The notes under the pieces were generated by a model. The model was not told the DNA's origin. It ran no database searches and worked only from the letters and a program-made list of their open reading frames with translations. A DNA stretch of 64,000 nt from Cycas panzhihuaensis (Eukaryota > Cycadophyta): assembly GCA_023213395.1 (NCBI GenBank), contig CM041465.1, positions 14,694,001 to 14,758,000 on the forward strand. Reading direction: 5' to 3'. Every line of letters begins with the position of its first letter. Position 1 is the first letter of the stretch. The translations under genes and the position numbers were made by a program. This document shows positions 23,767 to 36,299 of the stretch, piece after piece.

Positions 23767-24408
23767 ATATTTAAAGTAAATCCATGTAAGTACAAACTAA
23801 AATTCTTAGAGGAAGCCATTAATTTGGATTGATAGTCAAAGATAATAAATAAAGCATTATACAATAGGCACATGGCTCAACAAAGAAGACATGTATCAAA
23901 TTACAAAGCATAAATCATTGAAACTCAAGTAATCCAACAAAGCGAAAATTGCTTCCTTCATCAACACTAGTAGGAGAGGTACGAAAAGGGGGATACTAGG
24001 CTTTGCTAGGATTGTAATGAAAGAAGAGCATTAGATCATTATAGAAATTACAACGACAAGAAGAAACAACTTTATATTATAGAACTAACAAAAGACTACA
24101 TAGAACTAGACATGGAGAGTGCAAAATAAATGATCAAGTATTAGATCAAACAAAACAACCAAAGCTATCTCTATCAACTATGACAAGGATACATGTGCTA
24201 GAGACCCTTAAGATTATGGGAAGTATTAAAGAAAAAAAGAATGTTTCTTATTAACTCTTGAAACATGCATAATTTCATCAAATATAGAAAAGCAAGACAA
24301 TTGGGGTTCCATACAAAGAACAAACCAAATTTCTCAATGTTGATACTAAGAAATCAACTCATATACCATGAAGAAAAAAATAAGGATGTACAATTAAGAA
24401 TAACTAAC
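23767..24408 (+). pseudogene. GyB gag-protease relic
   Basis: Parallel to GyA: KLKFLEEAINL at about 23,800, then a decayed knuckle region near 24,000, and protease remnants LSLSTMTRIHVLE near 24,160 and FHQI near 24,280. It is more decayed than GyA, with several stops and shifts. It ends at the Gy1 insertion point, after ACTAAC. Confidence 0.7.
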
Positions 24409-24784
24409 TGTGTGTGGATCAAATTAGTTGCAACCAGATTAATATAATTCATCTGATAAAGGAATGGTTGCAACCAACTTTAGTTTGCAGCTACAAAAGA
24501 CAAAGAATAAATGTAGAAGGGCATTCGAGGGGTGGCATGTAGAAAACAATTGTTTTATATAGATGATATGTGCCCACATATCTTGTACTTGTTTTATATT
24601 GTTCTAGAGACTGTGTGTACTGCTTTGGGTTGCCTCTGGTTGTGAGAGGACCAGAGCAACCTGTCATAATGAAATGATCATAGTTTTTGCCCCATGGAAT
24701 CGTTGTATTCGAAATGTTTGATTGAATGATTTTTTCATTGTTGCCTCTTGTGCCTACTTACGTGTGTCAATAGGTAGAAGCACA
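24409..24784 (+). repeat. Gy1 5' LTR
   Basis: TGTGTG...GCACA; matches 46631-46992 with more than 10% differences by eye. No canonical PBS follows, and the next bases (AATTAGTTATG) are not recognised as a tRNA complement. Confidence 0.88.
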
Positions 24785-25329
24785 AATTAGTTATGTTGTC
24801 GTTTTGAACCAAGGATGATTACAACGGGCGAGACCAAATAAAGACTCCAGGTCCTCTTCTATACCACCTAGAGTAGAAGTTGAATCGCACCGTGATCGAG
24901 GGGAACGTTGGGAAAGAGAAAGAATTCAAATAGTAATACCCAGACCCAGATTCGTAATTACACCAAGGAAGCAAATGAAGAGGCAGCCATTTACACACTC
25001 AACAGAGAGGAGGAAGTGAAAAAAAAAAGCATGAGGTGAAGGAACAAATTCTGGGCGTAATTGAGGAGCAGGCAAAAGAAGAAAACGATCAGAGGTGTGC
25101 ATTAGAAGAGGATCCTACAAAAGAAGAACTAGTGCAAGCAATATATGTCGAAGGAAATAGTCAACAAAACTTTGCAGAAGAAAAAATTCTATGAAAAGAA
25201 GAAACACTAACGCTAGAAGAAAATTCCATTGAATTGGGAATATATAGTGTAGCCAAACAAGCATGGAATTATCATTTGTTGGAAATTTAAATTCAAAGCC
25301 ATATAATAAATCTCCTTTTTAAGCTACCA

Positions 25330-26660
25330 ATGGCAAATTCAGGTAGCAACATGGAAGGTGCAACGGGAGGTAATGCACAAACGACAAGAGGAAAAAGTGG
25401 AGTATCAGGTGGAGGAAATCAAGCGAATACAACTCCATACATTATTGTACAAAGTGATTCAATATTCTCAAGCCTCGAATTCGATGGATCCGCGGATCCA
25501 GGTGGTCATCTAACATTATTCAAAAACATGATCCAAATCAAAAGAATTGTGGATCAGGGAGAAATAAAAGTCCATTTTTTTTTCAGCATTGAGAGGACCA
25601 ACAGTTGCATGGTTTCAATATGTATCAGCACAACAATTAAACTATGATCAATTGCAAGAGCAATTTTTGAACCGATTCCAAAAATTAAAAGATCCAATAG
25701 CCATTCTACAGACAATGGAGAAGATTCGATAATATCCTAGGGAATCTGTCAACGATTTTGACAGAAGAATAAGAGTTATCATGAATAAAATATAGTCTGC
25801 AACGATAATTAATCCTATGTTGACAATGAAATACTTTGTATAAGGATGAGTACCACAACTTAAAGATAAAGTGATGCTACATCTAATGAATAGTTACAAA
25901 CAAGTAAGGGAGTTGGTATTGAAATTCAAAAATCAGATGAAATCAGCGTACTCCCACATGGCGGTGCAATCCTCAACATATTTTTCGTTAACGGGCATTG
26001 CAACACAACCTATACAAGTGTCGTAAATAGGAATCAACTCAGAAATCAAAGCTTTAAGGAAGGAGGTGGAAGCATTAAAGCAACAACCTTCAGTTTACGT
26101 TCTAGTCAACATTCAATAAAATCAGGAGTTAGAGAAGATATGCACAGAATTGTCACGTTTACAACTTGAAAAATCAAGGGAGAATATCTGGTGTCCCCCA
26201 CCTTGCAATCAACAAAGGCACATGAAAAATGAGCACGGAGGGTTAACAAGATGGTACAATAATTGTCAAGGAAATAATCATAATACATAGGAATGTTATT
26301 TCATACCCAAAAACAATGAAGGTAAAGTTCATAATATGTATTCACAAAGAACATAACATGGGACATCAAAGCAATATAAAGGAAAAACAAGACCAATTCA
26401 TTGTTTTCTATGTCAAAGGTGGAGACATTATAGATCGGAGTGTTCATTGGGAAAAAAAAGGAGAATTCATTTGTGAAGAATATGGATCGGAAGACCACGA
26501 ATGGGCAAACTACCCAAAGAATAATAAAATTCAAAATGCAAATCCGGTAAATAGGGTTCTGGACCAAGAAAAGTTGGTATATTTGCAAACACATAATGGT
26601 AGATCAACGAGACCTCCTCCTCAAGATAATATTCCAAATTCGACAGTGGAAAAATAACAA
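25330..26660 (+). pseudogene. gag: Gy1 gag (gypsy capsid and nucleocapsid), broken
   Basis: ATG at 25330 opens a Gly/Asn-rich N-terminus. The core begins SLEFDGSADPGGHLTLFKNM, then after a shift at the T-run near 25577 continues LRGPTVAWFQYVSAQQLNYD and EQFLNRFQKL, a typical gypsy gag domain that would build the particle. A zinc knuckle CFLCQRWRHYRSEC lies at about 26402-26443. A second, degenerate one (CEEYGSEDHEW) follows at about 26472. Stops at 25730, 25793 and others make it non-functional. Confidence 0.87.
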
Positions 26661-26846
26661 TTACAAGAAGCAATGAAAATCCTTCAAGATGCCATGGAGG
26701 AAGTACAATAAGAAGAATTACAATAAGAGAGATTTAAAGGACTACATTATAAAAGGAGAATGGCGCAAGAAGGTATGAATTCTTAGTAACAGTTATAAAC
26801 TGTAAAAGATATACTTACTGAATTAGGAGTATCAATTCCTATATCA

Positions 26847-27263
26847 GTGGTATTTAAATGGTGGGAAGCGGGATACTTCCAGCAATTAGTATTAGAACAA
26901 ATTGAAAAACTAGTACTCAGGGCTATAAAAGACACGGGAGTAGACCCTAGAGTTTCAATGATGGTTTTCGAAACAACCTTGTGTAAAACTATTATGGACG
27001 GGGGCTTCAGAGTGAATGTAATACCTGAATCTTCATGGATAGCCTTGGGAAGGCCCAATGTGGTTGCCCTAGATTATTCCATTAAATTAGTCAGCCAATT
27101 GCAGGTAAGGCCTATGGATACATTATTGAATGTTCTAGTAACTTTAGTAGAGGTTATTGTATTATTAGAATTTGTGGTAGTTCAAATGCAAGATCAAAGA
27201 AAGACTTACCCGACCTTGTTAGGGAGACCTTGGCTATTGGCTACAAAGGCAATCCAAGATTGA
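26847..27263 (+). pseudogene. pro: Gy1 aspartic protease
   Basis: The 138-codon frame contains IMDGGFRVNVIPESSW (catalytic D51-G-G, where active enzymes usually have D-S/T-G or DGG) and ends in YPTLLGRPWLLATKAIQD, the conserved end of gypsy proteases of this branch. The domain itself looks uninterrupted. A stop follows at 27261. The opening methionine is only the first in frame and not necessarily native, since the protein would normally be cut from a polyprotein. Confidence 0.85.
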
Positions 27264-27299
27264 GGGAAACACACATTCACTCTTCCAACAAGAGAAAAG

Positions 27300-28380
27300 G
27301 TAGTAACTTTTCCCTTATGTTTAGATGGACTATAGATAGAGAAAATTGAAGATAATGGCCGAGTTTCATCTACAATAGTAACCACGAAATCCATAATAAG
27401 TCCTTGTTCCAAAATAGCTTTTCAAATACAACCCATGTTGCCAAACAACCCTTCATCATCATATATGTTGAATCGGATTCACAATGCATGGGAGGAAATA
27501 CAACCAGCTTCGTGTTATCATTTGGAATTTTACGCAAATTCTTCAGAAGAAGAGGGAGAAGAAAAAATACAATCAAAGTCACCACAAATAGAAAAAAAAA
27601 AGTACAAGAAAAATTAGGTTCAATATTCTGTGAACTACCTAAATATGATAGTTGTCTAGAACAAGCGAAAAAACATCTGTAACAATGTATTAATATAATG
27701 AAGAATAAATGGAAGTAATAATTCTGGTATCTTGTGTTTCCATGTTCTCTGATAGGACAAGCTCGATTATGGTACGATGCATATGCACAAAATTTTAATT
27801 CCTGGCAAGAAATAAGTAAGAACCTTTTTATTAAGTTTCAAAAACATGAATTTCGTTTATTCTAGAATGGGGATGACCCCCACTTACATGTACAACATTG
27901 TGTTCAGAAGTGGACAATGGAGGGAATCCCCAAAAAGGATTGGACTCAATATTAGGGTCCAACTTTTAAGGGAATTTCCATCATCTAGTATAACTCCTAC
28001 AAAAAAATGAAATTGATAAAATAAGATGCGATAGTAGGAAACTTTTACCAGACTTTTACATATTATAGCCAAAATGAATACATTAAGCAAATCTTGCAAA
28101 AATTGAAAGAAAAAACTCTGGAAAAGAAAAAAAGTTGTTTTCAGATTGAGGTTGAAAAGGAAGAGAATATTTCGCGAGAAACACAATTCATTCCTCCAAG
28201 TTATTCTGCGTTAGAATATGGAGAACGTACCATAGATATTATGTCGACTTATACATTAAGTCTAGATGGCAAAACAATGGAGGGAGAAAAACTAAAGACA
28301 AGGAAAATCGATATTGAAACGGAATAACAATTTCAGATGATCACTATGGATGATTACTGGAATGAGGAAATGATTACTGG
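27300..28380 (+). pseudogene. Gy1 spacer between protease and RT, with gag-like patch
   Basis: Several broken frames. Around 27,750-27,840 the reading GQARLWYDAYAQ...SWQEISKNLFIKF resembles a gypsy gag core out of place. From 28,094 a frame rich in Lys/Glu ends in the pre-RT region. It may be a duplicated gag fragment or a lineage-specific linker; I cannot decide. Confidence 0.5.
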
Positions 28381-28800
28381 AATAAGGAAATGACACAGCA
28401 AACTACCTCATTATTTTTAGAATATAAGGACGTATTTGCCTAGTCCTATAAGGATTTAAAAGGCATTCTACCTAAATTGGGTGAACATAAGATTGAATTG
28501 GTGGAGGAAACTAAACTAGTAAGACAAAGTCTATACCGTATGAATCCAAAATATAAGGAAAAAGTGAAAGTTGAACTATGGATGATTATTGGAATGAGAA
28601 AATGACGTAGCAAACTACCTCATTATTTTTAGAATATAAGGACGTATTTGCCTGGTCCTATAAGGATTTAAAAGGCATTCTACCTGAATTGGGTGAACAT
28701 AAGATTGAATTGGTGGAGGAAACTAAACTAGTAAAACGACGTCTATACCGTATGAATTCAAAATATAAGGAAAAAGTGAAAGCTAAACTTGATAAATTAC
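28371..28800 (+). repeat. 212-bp tandem duplication at the start of Gy1 RT
   Basis: CAAACTACCTCATTATTTTT begins at 28399 and again at 28611. The two copies (about 28371-28582 and 28583-28794) differ at few positions. The unit covers the EYKDVFA-SYKDLKG segment just before the RT fingers. Because 212 is not a multiple of three, it shifts the frame. Confidence 0.92.
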
Positions 28801-30060
28801 TAGAAGCGGATTATATTTTTGAAGTTAAAAATAGTGAATGCGTAAGTCCTATCATAGTCATTCCCAAGAAAAATGAAAAACTCAGAGTTTGTATCGACTA
28901 TAGAGCCTTAAACAAGGCAACAAAAAAATATCCATTTCTAATCCCCTTTATTGAAGATATTTTGGAGAAAGTGGCAGGACATGAGGTTTACTTATTTACA
29001 GAGGGATTCAACGGGTACAACCAGGTTTGAATTGTACCAGATAATTAATTAAAAATGACTTTCATAACAGAATGGGGCATATATGCATTCAGAGCAATAC
29101 CATTCGGATTGACTAATGCCCCTAATACATTCCAAAGAGTAATCTTAAATATTTTCAAACGAACTATAGGAAAAATAATTGAGATATTTCTAGACGATTG
29201 AACCTTGTTTACCTTATTAAAAGATCATCTTGGTTGCTTATGTCTAATGCTTGAAACATGTAGAGGGAATAAATTATGCCTAAATCCTACAAAATGTACC
29301 TTTATGGTACCCTTTAGGACCTTATTGGGTTATGTAGTTACAAAGAATGGATTACTCACAGATCCCAACAAGGTAGCAATAATTTTAAATTTTCCAATAC
29401 CAAAGATATAGAGACAGGTTAAAGGATTCTTATGAACAACGGGGTACTATCATAAGTTTATAAAACATTATACTTAGGTAGTTAATCCCCTGGAAATCTT
29501 GTTAAAAAAGAAAATTGAATGGCAATGGAAGTTACAGCAACAACTTGGATTTGAATTATTAAAAAGAAAAATAGCTCAAATACCAATCCTCAGATTTTCG
29601 GATTGGGATAAGCTATTTCATGTACATGTTGATGCCTCTTTATTTACTATCGGATGTGTATTAATACAGCCATAAGATAATAAAATAGACCTACCAATCT
29701 ATTTTCCAAGTTGGAAATTGACAAAGGCAGAGCGAAACTACTTGGTGACGGAACAAGAAGGTTTGGGCATAGTATATGCTCTCAAAAAATTTAGACATTA
29801 TTTGCTAGCTAATCCATTTGTTTTCTTTGTGGATTATTAGGCCTTTTAGTACTTAATTAGTAAACCTATAGTACAAGGATGAATCAGTAGGTGGCTTATG
29901 TTGTTCTAAGACTCCAATTTTAAAATCATAGTTAAAAATGACACTAAGCATACAATTCCATATCTGTTGTCAAGGAAAATAGATGGAGAGCCGGCAACAG
30001 GGATCCACGATGATTTCCCAGATGCAAAATTATTCTCCATTGAAATAATCCCTAAATGAT
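28594..30060 (+). pseudogene. pol: Gy1 reverse transcriptase and RNase H
   Basis: RT motifs in order: SPIIVIPKKN and RVCIDYRALN (about 28,850-28,910), FIEDILEKVAG, ITEWGIYAFRAIPFGLTNAP (about 29,065-29,130), and the active site FLDD at about 29186-29197, where both Asp are kept but the next codon is TGA. Thumb and connection follow (KCTFMV, LLGYVV). RNase H shows FHVHVDASLFTIGCVL (about 29,615) and ALKKFRHYL. Stops are scattered throughout (28441, 29030, 29046, 29410). Confidence 0.9.
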
Positions 30061-30179
30061 ACAAAGATATTGCACGATACCTAGTGACATAATAGAGACC
30101 TTGGGGAATGGAGCGAGTAGAATGGCAAGTTTTATCAAAAAAACTTTTTTCTTCTAATTAATCTTAGGAATGTTATACA

Positions 30180-30722
30180 GGATGGGACTAAATCAAGTCC
30201 TAAGAAGATGCATAATGGAGCATGAAGTTGAGAATGTCATTAGAGAAAGTCATGAGGGAGCTGCAATGAGACATCAAGGTATCGAGCCCACAAGTAAGAA
30301 AATTCTCTAATAGCCCACGATTTTTGAAAATGTACAAAAACAAGTTTGTAATTGTGATGTATGCCAGCGAGTGGGGAAACCAACAAGAAACCATTTTATG
30401 CCCTTATGTCCCATACTAGCCCAAGCTCCATTCGAAAAATAGGGGTTGGATTTTATTGGGCCTATTAGTCCACCAGCTAGGCATACAAGTGCAAGATATA
30501 TTTTAGTAGTTGTTGATTTTTAAATAACATGGACCAAAGCAAAAATGATGAGGACATGTGATGCATAGAGTACAGCTTGATTTTTATATGAAATAATAAT
30601 CATTCAATTTGGCTGCCTATTAGAAATTGTTTCTAACCAAGGAAGTAGCGTTCTCAATGAAACAATAAAACATCTTACATAGGAATTCTTGATTCAGCAT
30701 TCAAAGTCTTCCCCATACTATC
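30180..30722 (+). pseudogene. pol: Gy1 integrase N-terminal half, cut by BigLTR
   Basis: The zinc-binding domain is visible as SHEGAAMRHQG, then CNCDVCQR (H-H-C-C, about 30,250-30,370). In the catalytic core the first Asp (LDFIGPI, about 30,450) is kept, but the second lies in VSNQGSS, where Asn replaces Asp. The core is interrupted at SKSSPYY, just before the conserved PQ-NGQ-E segment, by BigLTR. The 5-bp TSD ctatc is shared with 43817-43821. Confidence 0.9.
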
Positions 30723-33700
30723 TATTTCCTGGCCACCGAGAATGGATTGGAACACCATCACACAGGTAAGGTCAGGTATGTATATTCTCTCTCTTTCACT
30801 TCATTTGCTTTTATGATTGTTGAGATTTGCATGGTTGGCTGGCTGCTTGGATTGCTTGTATGGCCTCTTGCTTGTGCACGACATTTTGACGACTAGGACT
30901 CTAGTCCAATGGCATGATAGCTCCCAAGTGATCTCCCTCCTAGTTACAAGTACTCATGGGCCTCTGTAGCCTTACTCACACACCCCTTAATTTGTTCCAT
31001 GCTCGTTCAGTCGCATCTTCCCCTTTTTCTCTCCACTTTATCTATCACTTGATCCATCTAGGGTAGCTTGTTGGGGAGTTTTAGTGGATGAATGTGTCCC
31101 ATTACTTGCACATTATGAGATTTCCCTGTATATCCCATTAGGGTTCACTGCCTAATCTCCATCCATACTCTGGCACCTTGATTGTCGTCATTCTCGCGAG
31201 GCTTCGACTCGGTTTGATGATTTTATCATGCATGTTTACCAGTTGTTAGTGTATGGGATTGCTCAAGACTGATGTACAGACCTCTAGGGGGAGTTCTAGG
31301 CTTCTCCCGGGGAGTTCTCCCCCTTTTTCATCAATACTTACCACTTTTTATTAATTTTTATGATTCTACTATTACCCTGTGTTGAATCTTGTCGACCCCA
31401 CTCTAATAGTTACGCCACGCTAATATATTCACAAAACCACAAATATATTAGCGATGCTGCATATATTTTTATGAGATGACTGTTATATAGTTAAGTCGCG
31501 GCCATAAACGACTAATTCTTGCATTAATTGTTAGGCAGAGCATGATCTCGTCTTGGGACCAATGCAGATCGAGTTCCATTTGTCCTGAGACCTCACCAAA
31601 CCAACAAAAACCCAAATTCAAACTCATTTAGGATCTCTCTAAGTATTCTATAATCATCCATTCTCAAGTTTTTATACAAAAACTCTCTTTTACTCTCTGC
31701 AACACATTACTCGACAGAATTCATATTTCTCCACGATAAGACAAGAAAACAGCATAAGAGCAACTGAGGGAAAGGAAGACCAAGCCAAGGCAAACTAGGA
31801 GGATTCCTCAAGCAATCAAATGGCCAAGGAATCCCTCTTTTCTTCCACAAAACATAGGTTTCTTCTTCCTAAAAGTTGCTCTTCACATTAAAGTTGTCAA
31901 GGTTGTATGACAAATATGTTTTTCTTGAGTTTTCCTTGTTAGAACCCCTTCATTTGATGGTTTCATCTTGTTTTTTTTATGTGTGCAATCCTAGATTCAT
32001 GATTTAGATTGATTTCATTTTGGTTTAGAGTCATTTTCACCAAAGCAAGGAGGCAACACCTCCATTTTCCTACCCAACTTCTTCCTCGTAGACTAATCCG
32101 CTAGCCTACGAAAGTAGGGAGGCCAAACCAAACCAAGGGAGCTTGTGAGAAGGTTCATAGGCTAGAGTTCTAACTCCTAAAGCCGCCTTCCACTCGGGTA
32201 ATACCCTCCCCTACGCTTTGAGGCGTCTTTCCTTATGTTTCCATCGCTGGTTTTGGATTTTGTTCATTGTGAGACTTATACAAACATCCATTGACCTTGT
32301 ACTCATTTGCAACACCTAACCAAGTGAGTTACCCATAGCTCATGGGGATCCATCACCATATAGAGGAGCTTGTCATCCTGATGTAACACCCCTTACCCTC
32401 CTCCTTTTACATATATTTTGATTGTTGCACACAAAAATAATAGTAAACAAGAAACATACAACATTTTATTAATTTCTTCTTGGCTTACAAATAGACACAC
32501 TAACTTTGTTTTATCAAGATACACACATATATACATGCATACCTTACTTGTGGGAGGCATTGTTTCTCTTATGTTACAGGTTGGAGACCTCCTTTGCAAA
32601 CTAAGGCGACATATTACAAAAGGTAATATTTCGCTTGTTTCAAGTTTGTTTCTATTTCTTTTTCTCATTATTTCATAGTTGGGGAAGGTAAGTAAGCCCC
32701 ACTTGGAGGTTAGGGGAAGGTAAAGAAGCCCCTCCCTGCAAATCCAACAACTCTTGTGGCAATCAACGGAAATAAAGACATCGACAACTTGTAAGAGCGC
32801 ATTGCGAGGAGCGACAACAAGAGGCACAATGAAAGCAGCATTGAACTTTGTAACTGGGTGCACTCCTCTTGATGCATTCTTCCTCTCCTTTTTGTTTTCC
32901 CTATTCTGCCTTTGGTTTCACAAGTTAAAGAAAAAAGAATTAAAAGCCTTCTTTGTTGAGTAGTTTCCTTGATTGCATGTTGCAAAGCGAAGAGAGGAAA
33001 GGAGCATATCATTTGCATTCACTCTATGAATACTTACTAGATCCCTAATCATCCAAAGGAAGCTAATCCTCCTCTTACCGGAGAGAAGGAATATTCACAC
33101 AAAGTAACGTCCTATACTACACATTTCCTTTCCTTCTTTTCACATTTTAGCCTCATTGCATTCACTTGAAGGTAAAAGAGAGCAAGGGGCTAAAAAGGGA
33201 AAAAGTTGCATATTTGCTTATATACTCATTTTAGTCTTTTTGCATATTTCATTTCCTTTTTACAACAACCATTTTTGCACAAGACTAAAGCTCTGCCTCA
33301 AACACACAAAAGAGTCCAAACTACATCCTAACAACATAGAAATCATAAACTCAAAAGACCATTTCGTTTATTTTTGGAAACCCAAGAGAAGCCCGCAACC
33401 TAGTCGCCATAAGATATCCGCGACTTTCCTCTACTCTTCTTTCTTCGCATTCCCACACCATCCTGCTCTTCTTGTTACCAAAGAAGAGTTTGCAACTTAG
33501 TTGCTTTTGGATAGTTGCAACATTGTCTCCTCCTTGTAATCTCAACACTCAAAACCCTACCCCTTTGACGATAAACTCCTAGACTCTTATCAGAACCATT
33601 AGAGCCTTCGCTCATTTTGCCATCACCTCACTCCTTCTTTGCTTGTCTCCTTTTCCGAAACGCGGTTTAGCTCCTCTCCTCTCCCTCTGAGGATAGGAGA

Positions 33701-33944
33701 GCCTTACTTAGGTTATTCGGCAGCCCAACGCCTAGTTGCCCTATTAGAATCAAGAGAGCTATCTAGAGGAAAAGAGAAGGATAACGCATGAGCTATGGGT
33801 CCCTGAACCTACGTTCCAACGCGTGAGCGCCCTTTATGGGTGATCTATCTTTCTTCAAGATCTTTAGACCCTTTTCGTAACCTTAGTATTTGTCTAAAGT
33901 GTCTCATCCTTAGTGACCCCCTGCCCCCCATAGGTGTGCTTCCA
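30723..33944 (+). repeat. BigLTR 5' LTR, 3222 bp
   Basis: Aligns end to end with 37910-43816 once the TRIM/TR-GAG block is removed, roughly 8-10% diverged by eye. Both LTRs keep matching open frames (33156-33500 and 43031-43375, 114 codons, plus strand; 32710-33018 and 42585-42893, 102 codons, minus strand). I see no homology for either. Confidence 0.92.
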
Positions 33945-34479
33945 CGCCCTCACGATCGATTTTGGAGAGAGACCCCCTTTGCTATCCTGGTTTACCCCCC
34001 TATCGCTTATCTCACGGAAGAGATCCAACCGTCAGATTGTTGCACAAGGACAGTTGATAGGACCGGATTTGTGTGATGGTGGCGATCAAGTTGAACCCGG
34101 TATGCCGATCTAGACCCTATCTTAGTTTTTCAATTGTTTTATTTTGTGACTTTTAATGGCTAGGTAGGGCCCCTTATGGGCTTTTGGGGCCGTCATAGCC
34201 TAATTTGGGATCCGAAAGAGGCTGGATTAGCGCATTAAAGAGCCCTGGGCCTAGTGGACTAGGCCTCGTCCACCAAATCTGCGAAATTTTAGTTTTATTT
34301 CTTTTTTCTTTATTTATTTTAGGTAGGGTCATCTCTGCCCCACGAACTTGTTTGCAGTGCCACAAACATTACAGCAAGGCAGTCGATACCCTTGGGGGGC
34401 CCGCTCATATATTCGTAGTATCGTGAAAATATTAGTGGGTTGAGGGCAGGGTAAAGGAAAAAAGAAAGATCATTTAAAT

Positions 34480-34964
34480 TTTGATTTTCTGTCTGATCTT
34501 TGCTACATTTTGTTGATCTGGGAGAGAGCCTGAATGACAGGAAGGGTAAGAGACTGACTAGTATTGACCGTTTTGGTGCTTGGCAACCCATTATCACAGT
34601 GGATAACCGCGAGAACAAGGGCTCCCTGCTGGCAGGATTTGTCACACTTATGGATTGACGTGACTGGCCTATCTTGAGGAGATACGGGCTACTTAAGCTT
34701 GTCCAAACACTGCAGTATGCCTTAGACCAAGGTCTACTGCTAAATATCATATCGCACTGGGACCGAAGGAGACATGTCTTCCACCTTCCGCTAGTGGAGG
34801 ACATTACGATCACACCTGGAGATGTTAGGCAGATCTTAAGAGTGTTGACGAGTGGCGCATCGACGATGTTGGGGACTTTGCCCGGCACGAATGCTACACA
34901 TTGCGAGGCGTCTTTATTTTTCACCGACAAAGGATGCTGGTCTCGGAGGAGGATTGCACTCTGA
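34480..34964 (+). pseudogene. BigLTR plant-mobile-domain-like coding segment
   Basis: Frame 3 from about 34,507 to 34,964 has one internal stop (TGA at 34656). It reads DWPILRRYGLLKLVQ, then a helix with DQGLLLNIISHWDRRRHVFHLP and VEDITITPGDVRQIL. The 'alternating W-x5-HTFHLP-x2-ECTIT-x2-DV' layout is typical of the plant mobile domain (PMD), found in transposons and in MAIN/MAIL host proteins. The frame stops at 34962. A longer antisense frame (34319-35008) is a shadow. Assignment to PMD is by motif memory and needs a profile search. Confidence 0.6.
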
Positions 34965-35019
34965 GTGATGGTCATGTCTGATATTCCTCGTGTGAGGAAA
35001 CTAATCATCTTGGCTATTC

Positions 35020-35610
35020 TATTTTGAATTTCCCAGAAACAGAATTACAAGGAGATTCCTGGCTGATGGATAACTACCATCCAGAGGTATGAAGCGAGGG
35101 AGCCTTTTGATTGGGCTACTCTGATAGTAGCCAATCTCAAGACTCAACTGGACCATAGTTGGGTGACAGGACGAGGACTTTCTCTCTGCTCTTTGCTCCA
35201 GTGCTGGTTGTTCGACCATTTTAGGGGAGTGGCACCAGCAACGAGACCACAGTCGATAGCAATTACTACCCCCATGATTCACAGATGGTAGACACGCTTT
35301 CAGAGTGCATGAGAGCTAGCCCACGTCAGGCGGTCGATAGCTACCACGTCCGTGGATCTCCTTACAATGGAGGAGTACATACGAGATCCCTACCACACCA
35401 TACATTAGGTGAGTGATGTGGAGGAGGGAGAGGCAAGAGAGGGCTCGATAGAGAAGCCAAGAGATGAGGAGGGTGATGGAGCAGCCGCAAATGACCTAGA
35501 GGAGGATGCAGCACTAGCAGCTGCAGCGGAGGCAATCTTGGCCACTAGAGGAGCAGGGATCCTTAGGGCCGAGGGGAGGCAGAGGGAGGCGATGCACCTC
35601 CTACTCTAGG
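35020..35610 (+). pseudogene. BigLTR second segment: PMD-like tail and acidic coiled coil
   Basis: After a break the plus strand reads FDWATLIVANLKTQLDHS and LQCWLFDHFRGVA (about 35,115-35,225), similar to the second half of PMD proteins. It then reaches SVDLLTMEEYIRDPYHTIH with a TAG. The next frame, 35409-35609, is Glu/Ala-rich (EEDAALAAAAEAI) and probably a coiled coil. It could be the continuation of one polyprotein broken by mutations. Confidence 0.5.
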
Positions 35611-35984
35611 AGAGCCAAGAGCAGGGGAGGCGGCAGTTGTGGGAGAGGGTGCAGCAGTTGGAGAGGTGCCAGTTGTCCCGGGAGGTGAGATCTCCCATTT
35701 TCCTTAGCTTGGCACTTGATTTAGTTATCTCTTTTCATGTTTTTTTTCATTATGCTTTATGTATCGTAGATGTTGATGGATTTTTTATGTATCCCATATT
35801 AACACCTTTGATACACGTGCCTGGCAGGTGGAGATGATATGGGGGAGCTGGTCAGACGGGTGGTTGTCGAGCTCTTCCCACGTGTGTACAAGGAGGGGCA
35901 GCCTCCTATCATTAGTGATGAGAGGCAAGGATCAACAGGATAGCACACAATGGCATTTTTTCCCCTCACACAGGTGCGAGATAT

Positions 35985-36290
35985 ATGGGCTACAGAGGCC
36001 CAAGAGCGGCAAATGAGGGAGGACCAGCTCTAGGGGGAGAGAGATCAGCTCTAGGGAGAGCAGGACTAACTCCATGGAGAGAGGGACTAGCTACGAGCTC
36101 AAGTGTAGGTGTTGGAGGCCCAAGGAGGAGTTGGGGATGCTGGCGGCGATGTGAGGGTCGTCATGCTCGAGGGGAGGCTCTGTAGGATGCAGAGGGAGTA
36201 GGACTAGTTGTTGGACAAGAGGGATCGATTACTAAGTGACAGGGACCGACTACATGAGAGGTTCAATCGACCGGTCGATTAGATGGCTAC
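35985..36290 (+). pseudogene. BigLTR repetitive coiled-coil segment
   Basis: A plus-strand frame repeats a seven-residue pattern of the form GERDQLx about five times (about 36,010-36,100), with stops at several Arg/Gln codon positions, then again RDRLLSDRDRLHERF near 36,215. The heptad periodicity predicts a long coiled coil. The sequence is unusually GC-rich for the window. No enzyme is recognised. Confidence 0.5.
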
Positions 36291-36299
36291 GCAGTCCTT

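Noticed and set aside
24409-24784. Solo LTR interpretation of this repeat
   Set aside because: A second copy at 46631-46992 shares the same TSD (ctaac) and a full gypsy interior lies between them.
34319-35008. 229-codon minus-strand ORF, the longest open frame in the BigLTR interior
   Set aside because: It is antisense to the PMD-like plus-strand frame, and the element reads on the plus strand by its PPT. Its sequence has no motif, so I treat it as a shadow.
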